From: Litoditis marina
Lineage: Eukaryota > Nematoda > Chromadorea > Rhabditida > Rhabditidae
Direction of reading: 5' to 3'
Assembly (NCBI GenBank): GCA_964036275.1
Contig: OZ038436.1
Location: 21,603,904-21,667,903, forward strand
DNA length: 64,000 nt
This document shows, piece after piece, positions 1-13,415 of this stretch (its first letter is position 1; every line of letters starts with the position of its first letter). The notes under the pieces are model-generated. The model made no database searches. It saw only the letters and a program-made list of their open reading frames with translations, and was not told the origin of the DNA. A program made the position numbers and the translations under genes.

Positions 1-3000
1 ACACTTTCTCAAATGTAACATTGTTAGAAAAGGGTCATGAAATGCAAAGAAATCGCATGTACTTGCCCCGGTAACTAGGTGAAACTTTATATGACTATAA
101 TTATAGTTTTTAACCTGATAATTATGACTGGAATAAAAGTTTGCAATGACAACAGTTATTTTTCGAAGCCATTCGCAATGCGAGAAAAGTTGATCAGAGA
201 ATAAATGGGAAAGGAATATTAGGAAAACTGGAATGTTAGTAATGTAAATGCTAACGAAGAAATACTTATGAAATAAAACCATTTTTCAAGCGAACATGAT
301 TCAACTATCTGTTTATTGTTAAATACTATTTATAGAGGGTGTTACTTTTACCGAGCAGTAACACAATAATGGTGTTCATGACTGAAATTGGTAACGTTTT
401 CTTTAGGCACTTTCGAAAATTTTGGAATTCTTGAAACATGTAAGTGAATAATGTGGAACTGGCGTCTGTTTTGTTGTAAGTTGAGCCGGGAAGCCAAGTT
501 CGGCCAATGCATTAGTTGGATGTGGGATAAGATGGAAACACGTGGGAATGACATCGAGTCTTTTAATAAATTAAGAGAGACTTTTAATAAATTAAGGAAG
601 AATAATGGTCAGGAAACACACATCATCAATCACTCTTAAACGCGTAAACGGAACAGAAAACAAACGTATTTCAGTATTTTTAGATCGGAAGTCATGTTAT
701 GACGCGCATGTTTCATGCTAACCGGAACACCGTTATTGCACACCTATCTCGAATTAGAGAGAAATGGTTATATGTGGTGTTTTAGTGTTCTAGATAGAAC
801 TAACCCAAATGAAGTAGAAATAGAAGAGAACATTGTAAATTTGAATCCGTGTGCTTCAGCGGATAATTTACTCACAAAAAGGTCCATAACGTTGTCAAAC
901 GAATATTTTTTGAACACTTTTTTTAATTGTTTGAAATATGAGTAATGCAGTTTCTCTGTCTTTGCTGGTGTAACATTCTCGAGACTTATTCAGGCGCAAC
1001 ATAAATTGCCCTTCGTTGCGTGAAAAAAAAAACGTAAAAGAAAAATCAAAGATTTGTGATATCTCGAGTTTTCATTGTTAAATGTGTCTCTGACCACTAT
1101 ATTTAGTTCATGCTTACACACTATTTCGAGGGTGAACTTTCCAATTGAAATTTTGTTGCAAAATGTTACAATCCCTCACCTGTGACTGATTTTTCTAGTA
1201 CGTTGACGACTTGGTGACGCTTCGCAGCTGAAAAAAAATAGAAATAGAACTTTGACATTTTTATAAATTCCGAAATGTTCTAAAAACAACCTATCTTGTT
1301 TCCATCAAAACATCAGTTTGAGGTAGTACATTTGTAGTAAAATGAACATTCACATGAAACGTGAGGTATTCACGTGAATTCAGAAACGCGGTAGGTCAAA
1401 ATGACCACGGTCTTGACTTTGTTTTGCAGTTATATCTCTAATGACCCTATTTACGTAGACTCCTGAACAATAGTTAGCTTCTAACGTTGTTCTAATTGTT
1501 CTGTTTTTGTTACGGAGTAATTGCCGGAAAACTTCGAAGTCTAAAATAGATTGACAGAAATAACTTTTTATGGCATTCTTCTAGTCTTCATCTAAGTTGT
1601 CACATAAAAAAGTGAGAAATCCAGAACATACATCTATGAAAAACGTGAACAGCTATTTTTTCTCGTGGGAAATTGAATAACCAAAAGTTAAACCCGATAC
1701 TATGAATAATATATGCAGTGAAGTGGTGTTACTTTGAAATGTGGTTTTGATTTGAAAATTCGGACGTGGTAAGATAATGTAATAAAGGCGGCATGAGTGG
1801 CAGAACCCAGCAAGTAGGATACGAAACTACTTTAGTTTTACTCCCAAAAATCTTTTTCTTTTTTTCAAATTCATTATCTCCTATTTTGAACATGAATCGC
1901 CTCAATAATGAGAAAACTCATGGTTGCAGCTGAAACATGAGGTGAGTCATGAACTTTTTTATTTCAGAATTTTGAATAAGGTATTCGATGACTTATAATA
2001 AGTACACTGGAAATTACATTTCTGTAATTGAGAGATGAGAGTCACGCTTTAACCCAATAAGATTCTCTGAAAAGTGACGGTTCAAGGTGATTTCAAACGT
2101 AATATTGATGTTCACGGTAATGTAGGTTGAAACAAGGAATTTGGAATGGAACGTATTTCAATTAGGAAAATTATGCCTCTGTTGCTCGAAGCAGAATATG
2201 TGGGTCTGATTCAATTTTCCAACGCGGCTCATCTCTGTTTTAAAAGTGCAATGCATGGATTTTTCACAAAAATTACAAAATCATAGAAGTTTAGCAGAAA
2301 TAGAAAATAGTAACTCAGTTATTCGAACTGAAGAGAGCGTTGCTAATGCATATGAACTTCTCGTCTATAGATGTCTCGAGAGGATTAAGGACGAAAGCAT
2401 ACGTTTCCAACTGTTCTTCTTGCATGATTACTTCTTTTTTTTTGTGATGTAGGTTTGCCGGAGCCCGGATGGATAATAAATACAAAAACATTGTAAAACT
2501 CATCGGCTTCGAAGATGCTTTTTTGTAGCTTATTATTTTAACATAATTGTTTGAAAAAAAATGATGCTCGATGAACAGTGAGTTATTCATTTTCCTGAAT
2601 ATGAAAAACTGGAAATAACCTCGAGAACGTGGTCTCCCCTGGTTCAAAGAGCTTTCTACGGGTGAAGGTTGTGAGCGCGTTCACATGATTACTATCTAAA
2701 TCGTATGGGAAATTTGGTAACTGTATAATTCTGAAATACAACTATAATTTATTTTGTTAAGAGGCCCATATACAATGTATGGAATGGACTAGGGCAGTGG
2801 TGTCTACTTAATCAAATAACTACGAATGTAATTAAATTAGAAAATGGAATTTCGGCCACAGTGGAACGCGATTCTGCGTCATAAGATGGTCATTAAGGGT
2901 CAAGTTTAAATTACCAGAAATTGAACAGGTTTTTTGTGAGGTTAGATCCTAGCTGTTCTCTGAGTTAGACAACACCAGGCACGGTGGCATTGAATGTTCA

Positions 3001-3039
3001 GCGTGAATCCAAGCATATTTAGAAACACAAATCGCATAA

Positions 3040-3125
3040 TTAAAGAAGGACGATTATGTGGTCCAATCGCAGCAGTTTAAAGGACCGTTGACACGAGATT
3101 GGTAGACATTATCGTCCTTCTTTAA
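3040..3125. mobile_element. TTAA-type MITE, internally deleted copy
   Basis: The element runs from TTAAAGAAGGACGATTATG to the inverse complement ending CCTTCTTTAA. The ends match the two 124-bp copies at 33098-33221 and 47345-47468, but this copy is 86 bp because about 38 bp of the centre are missing. TTAA at both ends fits a TTAA target duplication, as known for piggyBac-type transposons. No transposase is present, so it is a non-autonomous derivative. Confidence 0.8.
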
Positions 3126-3827
3126 CAAACAGTTTTTGATGTCAAGTAAATTTAACAGGATAGTTATTTGATTCAGCTAAACCACCTATGCAAATATGAC
3201 TGTGTCGATAGCAGTCATTCTGCTAGATTTCGTACTCTTTCGAAATGTATTCTATGAATAAGTCTAGTGTATTTGTATTTGTGTATGAGTGTAAACAGTC
3301 AATGTTGAAAGTTCGTTGAAATAACACGATACAAAGTCATTTTCTCGATAACAAATAAGTAAGTTTCAGACTACAACATTCCTCAAGAATGTACAGAATC
3401 GGATAACTTTCATGATAAACTACAGGCAGATCTAGTTTAATCAATTTCTATGCTTACACTTTTTTCGCGATCTTTACAAAAGATTTTGAAATGTAATCAT
3501 TTACTTGCTAGTTATATTTTTCAGAGGCTAGCACTAGTCAACAGGGTGATTAGAATACTGGTACTTGGCGTGTAGGAGCTAATATAGTCATCATGATGTC
3601 TTGAGAAACAAGTCATAAACAAAAGTAGAGCGTAGGTTGTGAATTGAGCCCGAAAAGGTTATAAGGAATGGAAAAGTCACGCGAAATGCAAAGTCGTTTC
3701 TAACTCCCATTCAGCGTCATCTAAGCACATTGAGAATAAAACAATATTTGATCCAACATATAGAATACGTTTTTTTACACTCAACTTTTGAACTCACACG
3801 TGATTCGATACATATTTCATTCTATTC

Positions 3828-3895
3828 TAACTGTGCATGTGTCCTTGCACGTTTTTTACACTGACTTGTTCACACGCGTCACGTGACCATGCATT
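3828..3895. repeat. CACGTG-family dispersed repeat
   Basis: The stretch contains TGCACG, then CGCGTCACGTGACCATGCA. It resembles the copies at 12141-12215, 19393-19460 and 42481-42560, in which a GTGCAC-type block is followed 40-60 bases later by TTCACGTGAC or its inverse. Confidence 0.45.
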
Positions 3896-4460
3896 TGTTA
3901 AAGTGTTTTTTACTTAACATAGATCCGTTATTGTTAGGTTTTGTTGATTTTATAAGAAAAGGTCAAACAGAACTTAGTAGATAAGTTGCGCAGTGTTTAG
4001 GGAACGTTTGGGACTGACAGTGGAGCCTCGTAATGGCTTACCGTTCTCCCAAGAATTTCATTTCGTTAGGTGGTAGTTGAAGACAGAGATCATTTGATAC
4101 TCAAAAGCAGTTAGGGAAGGGTGTGGAAATGAAATGACCAACTGGGTTCCCTGGCGACTTCCACTTACTTATTCCCCAAAAACCAATAGATCTGCGAGGC
4201 TGATAAACAAGTCGCAATCATGGTGAAGTGAGAGCGGTGTTTTTGAAAAAAAACCTATTTATTCATGAGAACTTATTCTATAGGTCACTTCATATAATCA
4301 GTTTCACTATTATAAAGCAATCGATCTAGCGGGATCGAGATGTTTGTTGCTTTGCCCCCTGATTTGCAAGAGATTTTGCTCACACAAAAAGAAGAGAGAA
4401 GAAGATTGTGCAAGAAGAGTTATTAGTGTTATTTTTTAACTTTTTCCTGCAGTTTCCCAC

Positions 4461-4942
4461 CTGGATCCACTCGAAACCGGTAGTGTCTCATCTAGGTCAG
4501 GAAGTCGCGGACTGTAGGGCCGCGGAGATGCGGGACTGCGCGGAGTAGACGGCAGCGAGCGGCGGTGACGCTGCGGCGTGGTCGGCAGTGATCTGGAAAC
4601 TACTATCATACGAACACACTCTTCTGGTACCTCTTCAAATGTATACCGAAAAAGTTGTTTATCTCTTTATACCTGATCAAGATGTGGCTGAATGTATTTT
4701 GATCAGCAAGTTGACCTGAATTATTCTCCTGGTTCCGTTGACAACTTTACAGAATTTTCAGCAGAAACTTAGCCAGAGCTTCAGTATGTTCCAGTTTAGA
4801 TATTGGGTAACTGTACCTCCTGGCCGGCGAGCCGGGAGCTGGAGGAGAGAGGCGTGTTGGCGAGACGCGGGCGACCGACATGTATTGGGTTGTACGCAAT
4901 GACACCGGCAGTGATACGCGGCGAGTCGTCATCTTTTGGTTA
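4461..4942 (-). CDS. Ser/Pro-rich protein, two internal exons
   Basis: Two minus-strand exons join in phase. Exon 4817-4942 starts after ATGATTACAG, leaves one base before Asn, gives 41 codons and ends with two bases before a GTACAG donor. Exon 4461-4592 starts after TTTCCAG, gives 43 codons and again ends with two bases before GTGGGA. Both are much more GC-rich than their surroundings. The product is basic and low-complexity with many S/T-P motifs, for example RVSPTRLSPPAPGSPARR and SLPSTPRSPASPRPYSPR, suggesting a disordered protein that could be a proline-directed kinase substrate. I do not recognise the gene. The first and last exons were not identified. It is not a 3' extension of gene B, which has its own stop at 13416. 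Confidence 0.6.
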
Positions 4943-6530
4943 CTGTAATCATTAGAAGTCAGCAAATCACTATTCATGCACACTGTTGCAAGGTACTGAT
5001 GAGCCTATTCAGAACAAACTGCCAGAGTTATTGAACGCAATAAATAGGCCTCTTGAAACATGGAGCATTGAACAAATTTTATGATGTGTATTGTACACCA
5101 CTACCAGAATCAAAAAGAAAGATTGTGATATATGCGCAAGAAGATGTTAGTCAGATGTGAAATTCACGTGATAAGCTACACTCAGTGACTGGTTGCTTCA
5201 AATACGGCAAACCTAACTTAAAACTAGACTAGGGTACGTTGTTCTCGTGATACCAGAGAATGAAATAATGTCTTATGAGCGGCAGAAAAGAAACAGTAAT
5301 TTCATAGACCATTCGGGCATGCATGCATTGTGTATGTAATGACGTAATTAATCAAATTTGGTGACAAGATATAAACAGGCATTCAGATTTGTCAAGAAAA
5401 GTCTAAAAATAGAGTTATTATTGTGAGGATATAGATAGAGAAAATGAACCAACGATCAACCTTCTTGAACAGAACGTAATCGAACACAACACTTCACAAT
5501 ACTTGAAGTGTCATGTGTTATCGTTGACCAGCATAGTAGAAAATGGAAGGATCGCGTGAAACGCGAGTCCACATCACTAGTTGGGAAACTCGTTATTGTA
5601 TGTTCAAACGTTTTGATGTGTTCCACGTGACCCAACTTCCGACTAGCAGCTATGTGAACGTGTAGTATAGTACACTTTCAAACATTTCTCCGGGCATAAT
5701 TAACTGAGCCTCTGACGATGATATATTATAATTGAGGAAATGATGATATATGTTAACGTTTGGGTTAATAGTTTGTTTATGAGAATAACTGGCTTAATAA
5801 TAGTTCTCTGTCACGCTTCATTAATCTTCTATTTATATTTAACTGGCAGGACACATCAGAAAAGTGAAACAACAACCTATTCAAGAATTTATGAATGTGC
5901 AAATTCAGAGGCGGCGGTCAGTGAACAATTTGGGACACAGACGAAAATATTTTCTAGGATTGCGAAACATTAGGTGGATAGTAGTGAGTGGTCTTTCTGC
6001 ATTCTGCTGAGTTTGTATTTTTGCGATTATAATAAAAGTTTGATGTGTGGACGAGTGCAGAATAAACTGTGGAACACAACAGCATTTAGGAACTGATTGG
6101 GAAAAGGAACACAGGAGCTGATGTTTTTTCACGTTTCACGTGAAATAACATCAGCAATTGCTATTCAGTTGTTTCGGTTCACTGGGAGATAAAATTATGT
6201 TAGTACTCATTATTTGCTTGCAGGGATTAAATAGTTTAGCTTCCGTCATGAATTAGTGTACTGAGTTTACTTGCGAGAGGTGCTAGAAAGTAGAACATCC
6301 CAGTGCAACTGTGCGCGTGTGATGAAGCAAGAGAGGGTGGAGTGAGAAAATTCCCAATCTTCTCCATGTAGATTACCAGGGTATTATGACACTCTGACTA
6401 ATCGTATTTGTAATGTATTGAGGGTCTAATCCTCGAAGATTTGCTGTGCTAGTCGCCTAGAAGTGGGAACGTGAGCACTATTTTACATGCCGACATATAT
6501 CTTGAGGATTAGTAGGAAACTACGTATGTG

Positions 6531-6690
6531 GAGTGATCAAATCTTTGTTGTAGTTTTATCTCGATACATTCAATCATTGACCAATTCGCAGCATGAAGCA
6601 GCGGGACCAAACTACAAAGACAGCGGTATAGGGCAAGCTACACCGTATAGGCTTGCTTTGGAAAGAGCGAATCCCATACATGCGAGATGA
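6531..6690. repeat. GTAGTTTGATC-family repeat, copy 1
   Basis: It begins GAGTGATCAAATCTTTGTTG and continues with GTAGTTTTATC, then after about 60 bases has ACCAAACTACAAAGACAGCG, the inverse of the first block, followed by GGCTTGCTTTGGAAAGAGC. The copy at 10151-10310 has the same order of blocks. It is probably a non-autonomous DNA element with nested inverted ends. Confidence 0.6.
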
Positions 6691-7545
6691 CATACTTCTT
6701 GGGATTAGTAGGAAACTACGTAGCAGCAGTTCGAATAAGTCATATTCTATGCAATCCGGCTGAGTGACGGAGAATATTAAACCAGAGAGTTCGCCCTATT
6801 TATAACGCCTGATTACGTCAACAATAGAAGCAAAGTGAAGCAAAGTTCATATAACTACAAGTGACTACAATTCAGACTCTTAGTAGGGGAAAACGTCAAC
6901 TGTCATATAACGAACTGCTATAAACCGGCTCATGGTACTCAATAGGTATTTTCACGTGAAATTTTAATCGAATGTAACAGTTTATACTATACAATCATGA
7001 GTTATTCATGGGCTTGAAGCAATTCCGAATGCTCAGTATGTTAGAGTTCTCCAAATCATAGAAATGCTTGTTTGGTGTTGTTTACCCTTATTACGGTATG
7101 CAAGTAGATTACTTTATTCGAAAATAAACCGATGTTTTCTCCGAAATAATCGTCATAAGTTTCACCTGCACGCTGCGAAAGGCCTCTGGGGAAATGTACA
7201 AATTATACGCAGAAACACTCAAATCAAACTACGTGCATAGTCGTTCTATATGAACACAACATAGAATTAAGGAACAAATAAAACACCAGAATTAGATAGA
7301 GATGATTTTTCAACTTAAAACAGAAGTTCTATCGTAAAAAGGACCTAAAAGATTTGGAACATCTCCTTTTTTGGAAGATTTCAAGTCTCCTATATTTTCT
7401 CACACATTGTGTTAATCATAAGAAACACCATACATTTCAATAATAGTAATAATAGTAATTAATAATAAATACATTTCATCGGAATAAGATAGAACTAGAG
7501 AGAACGAGAAAGAGAAAGAGATGAACAGACGGAGAGAGAAAAGTA

Positions 7546-7798
<253 letters not shown>

Positions 7799-7986
7799 GA
7801 ATGAAGAGATGAACGAGAAGAAAAGGCAACTTCTCCGATCCAGAGTGTACTCCGGCTTCTCATTACGGAAGTGGAGCAATGTTGCGTCATGCATTGTGTC
7901 GTCAGGGAACAAAACTCAGATATATTTAGTTAGAAGGCGGGCAGCTGGGAAAGCATACCACAAATGGACTATTTTGAACGATTCAG

Positions 7987-8110
7987 CTAAAAACTGTAGC
8001 GATTCCTTAACTTTTCGTTGTAGTTTGATCTGGATACACTGTAGTTTAACGCATTTTCACCGAAAAGCAGCGAGTTCAAACTACAAGCGGTAAGCAACGA
8101 GGTACAGCCA
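7987..8110. repeat. GTAGTTTGATC-family repeat, diverged copy
   Basis: TCGTTGTAGTTTGATCTGGA is followed about 70 bases later by GTTCAAACTACAAGCGG. Same arrangement as 6531-6690 and 10151-10310 with more divergence. Confidence 0.45.
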
Positions 8111-10150
8111 ACCCGATAACAATGAAGCGAAGTGTATCATGATAATAATAGTTGTAAATGTCACGCATAGCGTGAACGTGATATTGGATGTTCAATCTAT
8201 TCACTTCCGTGTTTATGTTTAAAAAACTACTGTGAACATCCTTAAAATAATGACTACTGGACAAGGAGAAGTTCTCAAAAAAGGCCCAGTTAGAGACTGT
8301 GCACCAACGAATACATTCGCATTTTTTCCAATCACACATCTTCACTTATGTATTAGCGAGGATTAAAAATAAATCAGAAGCCGCTTTTCGTGATTTCAAA
8401 GCCTGGGGATTTGTCGCTTTACGCACTATGGGAGATTGTTCGTCCTTTCTTAGATTTGAGAGAAGGCGAAAGAGCTCAGAAACATACAAGCAAAATTTTC
8501 GCATGAAATCCAAACAATAAGAGAATACAACTGTGAATTCAAAACTTTCGATAATGTGCAACTGGACCGAGGATGTTATTTTCTCAATAACATCACAAGA
8601 TCTGCCAGATAATCAAATCAGTCTAGACTCCGAGCACTTACAAAAATAGTTGGAAAAGGGAATATAAAGCATTTCTATCGCTGACGTTCCGGGAAAATGT
8701 AGTCTTCACACAGTTTTACACTCATGCATCTTTTCACATTATTTTTAGGAACAAATAAGGTTCATCAGCTTTGAAGGGTCAATCAAGTAAAACGCCCAAG
8801 ATCAAGATGACAAGTTGAAATCAGCCACAAAATTAGAAATACATAGAAACGCGAAGCTCTAATGTCGACCGAAGTTTGGAAGAGGGCTATTCCCCGGTCA
8901 AATCCTATATGAAGAAAGAAGTTGAGAGAACACGATGTGATATTACTTATCAAATACGTTGAATAAGAACATATTCAGTTAATCAGCTTCACACAACTTT
9001 TCTCAGTAATGAGTCATGTTTAACGAGTTTGAGTATCTCCAATCATCGTCAATTCATCCTACAATTGTGGATAGGACTGATTCATCTTTAGTAAACGTGA
9101 AAATAGATCCATGAATGGTGCTGTTAGTTCACAGGATCCGTAACATATAACAGATGAGAGTGTAAAAGTTGTAAAACTGCTTTTTTTGTTCTAGAAATCT
9201 TAATAGTTTTTAATCTGACCATATAATCTCCCTATTTACCGTATTAGAAGTTGTCATATTGTTCAAGAACAGAAAAGAAGGATACTTTTATGTTATTCTT
9301 ATATGCCTTATATGTATCGCTCCTGACAGTAGTGAACGAATGAGTGACTACTAGACAATTCTAAATGTTAACAACGGGAGCCTAACTCAAGAAGTGATTA
9401 GGGAAAGAATAAGACGTTGTTGACTGCTTTTGCCGCTAATAAGGCTCATCAAGTTATGCAAAACAAGATAAATTTAGAACAGGAGAAGCGTGACCACTGT
9501 ATTCTTGACAATATAAATGTTGTGAAAAAAAAGAAAGCTAACTGTTCCCATACATGAACAAGCCAATTAGTTGAAAAACCATGTTTACTACCATTATTGT
9601 CATCTATGTGTGAAATTTGTCTGTTCATGAAAACATCGAACAACTAACAATACGTGATTCGGTTTCTCCTTATTAAAACACGTTCCGTTGTACATTAAAT
9701 GTGTTATAAAATACGATATACAAATCTGAAATGTGACGTATTTTTCGGAAACATAATTTTTATGTCGATTGCCAAAGAAAGATAATTCTCTCGTGCACTT
9801 GCATATAATTGAATTCGGGTGACTTCCAGGGAACAGGAAAACAGAAAACACTCGGACGGAAATAGGAGAAGCCCCGTCATCTAAACGGACAGATCAACGT
9901 CCAGTGGCACTAGTTCGACAGCTCAGCTAGGGGGAGTGACCAAATCTTTGTTGTGGTTTCATAATCAATCGTTGTAGTTTGATCTCAACGTGTATGAATA
10001 TAGTTCGTTTCACCAATCGATGACTTTCTACAGTAATCTTTCAAAAATTCAAACGCATTTATCTAGTCAACAAACAGAATTTAAGATTCACTGTTTTGCA
10101 TGCTTGTAGTACCCAAAGTGGAAAACGAAATCATGGTACTAGCTGCTATA

Positions 10151-10310
10151 GGGAGTGACCAAAGATTTGTTGTAGTTTGATCTTGATATGCACCGTATCC
10201 CACGAATTTCGACTAAAAAACAATGGAAGCAAACTACAAACACAGCGGAATCGGCACCGTTCACTGAAAAGGCTTGCTCTGGAAAAGCTAATCCTATAGC
10301 TAAGTTTCGG
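10151..10310. repeat. GTAGTTTGATC-family repeat, copy 2
   Basis: Blocks in order: GAGTGACCAAAGATTTGTTG, GTAGTTTGATCTTGATA, then GCAAACTACAAACACAGCGG and GGCTTGCTCTGGAAAAGC. The order and spacing match copy 1 at 6531-6690. A partial copy lies just upstream at 9934-10000. Confidence 0.65.
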
Positions 10311-12140
10311 AACGGATGTGCAAGCATGTACACTGCGGTGCTACCAAGCAATACCAATATTCACCACCAACAATAGCAACACTACAACAGCAGTTACATC
10401 AATGAGAACAACGCGTAAGAGTATAATTTATATTCGCTTAATTCTCCTCAAAACGAGCATTCAATTTTTTCTGGCATAACTCAACAGTTCTAATCTAATT
10501 GTTTTTTGTTAGTACAGGAATTATTAGGGCTCTGAGAAGAAAGCAGGGGAAAATAGTCCATTGTTCCATTGTGTTGTTGTTTAGTGTGATAGTCTGGATT
10601 TCCGCTGACGCGAATTCACATTTCGACATAGTCACGCAAGTGGGGGAAAATCTGGAGTTCTATTGGGTAAAAGGAAGGTCGTAACAACTAATGTTGAACA
10701 TCATTGAGAGTGATGTGCTAAATCCGGAGAGTATTTTCTCTTCATTCTGCGTCAACTTGGGTTCAACCCAACAAAAACAACAGGTAATTTGAGTCTCCAA
10801 CATCAATTGTTCAACAAACCTTTCGGTTTTCTACTCATGAACATAGATGCATAGAAACGCTGGCAAAATTACATAGGCGCAACAAAATGGTTCCTGGTAG
10901 AGAAAGTCTGGAAAAGTGTTGCCTAGTTCAATTACGACTTATAATGAGACTGCGTGTATTTATGAAGAGAGCAATCAACGGCAGGAATGTAGTGGGAAAA
11001 ACTGAATAGTCACATTCGTTTTCGAACATTACTATCAAACTTCAAAAAGTAACAAATAGAATGATAAACACATTATGTTTGTACTCCGGGGTTTCTTCTT
11101 CGCTATTACGGTGCTTTTGAAATTTCTTCTACCATTTTCTACTGGAAACTGAGAAATTTTAAAAAATCGAACTACAAATCTTTCCGATAGATTAGTGAGC
11201 ATGAATTTAGGAACAACGGAACCTGAATCACCTTTTTTTCAACTGACAACAGATGGATCATACTTCAACCACATCACAACATTAAAATATCGAAGTCGTA
11301 TACCCAGAGCAAAAAAAGAGAGAACAACCTTCGAATCACGTCACATCATTCGTAATACATCTACATTTCTATAAATGATAATAGTTACAGTTCAGAAACA
11401 TTATATAACCCGGAAAAGGATACATTAATTTTCTAGGGTACCTGTGGAGAACTCATATCTGCTAAAGTGCCATACGTACATGAATACATAACACTAAGCA
11501 TCACTAAACCGAGCAAATCGTTCTCGAGATATTCTTTAAACATGAAAATGAGAGAACAAACAATACATATCCGCCATGTGATATCACACTTACTGGTATT
11601 CATCTTTGTACAGTGAAATATGAGAAAAACTTTTTTATCATCGCGTGTTACATTTATCTTCTAGCTCCAAATATTTGGGCGTGTCAAAGTCTATGTTTTA
11701 AAACAAACGCATAGTAAACGAAAATTGGACCTACATGTTCCTTGCGAAAATATAAACAGTTGATCGTACATAAATAAAAAGCCGCAACTTTCACGATTAC
11801 GCACACTCATAGTTTACGTTTGGAAGTATGCTAACAACCTAGTGAAGTGATAGTTCCCATTTTGCATTGCTTCGCTATGTTTCTCTAGACTATGAGTAGT
11901 TGTGAGTTTCTCACACATGTTTCTTGTTCGCTATAGTTCATGTGCGTGAGAAAGTGCATACGATTTAGAATTTAATAGAGTAATTACTAATCCTACTCTA
12001 TAAAGTATTTGGATTAGTCACGTCAAACGACCATTAAAATCTGCAAGTATACACTTTGTTTGCACGTTCGAATGTGTTTTTCACGTTTTCGTACACTGGG
12101 TTAATTGATTAGTCACGTAAAGTCAGCATTAAATGAGAAA

Positions 12141-12215
12141 TCGTGCACTTTGTCATTGCACGTTACAGTGTTTGGCTGTGTTTAACATGTTTCACGTGAC
12201 TGTGAAATTGACTAG
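12141..12215. repeat. CACGTG-family dispersed repeat
   Basis: TCGTGCACTTTGTCATTGCA, then TGTGTTTAACATGTTTCACG followed by TGACTG. It is nearly the reverse complement of 19393-19460 and closely similar to 42481-42560. An older relative is at 12042-12110. Confidence 0.65.
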
Positions 12216-13415
12216 TAGTGTAAGGTATATTACTGGTAGAAAAAGCACTGATGCCGAAAAAAGTCCCAATATGCGTGAGAACGGGCACTATTCAACGATT
12301 TTCCGGGAATAAAATGCCCCAACTAAAGTCAGTTTAGTCACGCAAGTCTACGAATGAGAATACAGAATGGAGAGTTGCAACGTTGCACAAAACGCAACTA
12401 AGATGAGATAAAAATAGTCGTAAAACATATTGTGTTGAGTGTATTATGTTGAACTTAAAAATATTGGTAAATCTAAAAACGAAATCCTACAGTTTTCAAT
12501 ACGCCAGTTCGGCGAGAATGGTGAGCGAAAAATTGCAAGGTGCATGTTTGAGTTTGCTATTGCTTGTTTTCGCATTTCGATTTCATTTAAACTGTTGTTT
12601 TCGCATGTCAAATTCGTTCAAACGACAATATTAAACAATGCCTGCGCCACCAGAATCGCAATAGAACAAAACGGATGGAATTGACGTCTGAACCCGAACA
12701 ATGAAAAAAGTGAGAAAAGCGGTTAGCTTCACAGCGGGTCACTAGGGCGAAAGTGTAATACGTGAAGACAAAATCTTGAGCAGAGTGATATTTAACTTTT
12801 TTTTCATTAATTTCTTCGAATAGGTTTGATTGCAGCAAACATGTTAAACTTTGGCATCACATTTTCGCATTGAAAACACGCCTCCACCTTTAGACTCGCA
12901 GGACTGAGAATATGAATGCAATGTTTTCCTGATCGATAACGTTCATTATCTTCGAAATATGTATGATGATAGTTTACAAACGTGACTTATGTATTTTCAC
13001 TCGTTAGCTTTCATAGTGCCAGTGAGAATGAAAACCCTTTCTATTCCGAACAAAGAGAAACGCACCTGACGCTCCATGTGTCGGTATAACAATAAAAATA
13101 TAGTTCGTTTCACTCAGACGTGACTCCAGTGTCTGGTCAAATGTGGCAGTTGTTTGTCTTTAGAAGACAAACATTTAGTTCCACAATACAGTTCTCACAT
13201 TGTGAAAAATGTACACAACACACATCATATTACTCATCAAAGAGTTGACTATTAGTTTTATTGTCGTACTGTGGCAGTGTCGTACTGTAGGAATTTCATA
13301 CTGTAAATATGTAGGACTGTCATACTGTCATATTGTAGAAGTACCAACCGAAGAGTTGTCTAGAAGTTTATTGTCATACTGTATAAGTGGATGAGCGTGT
13401 GAAACGGAGTATAGA

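Larger units (their letters stand above)
1..4460. other. Gene-poor left flank
   Basis: I could not build any spliced gene here. The open frames present (for example 715-945 plus and 2315-2647 minus) are short, lack matching splice sites and look random in composition. The stretch contains one short TTAA-type MITE (3040-3125) and a CACGTG-family repeat near 3828-3895. The 3' end of the Ser-Pro-rich gene at 4461-4942 may lie between about 3.99 and 4.16 kb: two alternative short terminal exons are possible there and I cannot choose between them. Confidence 0.5.
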
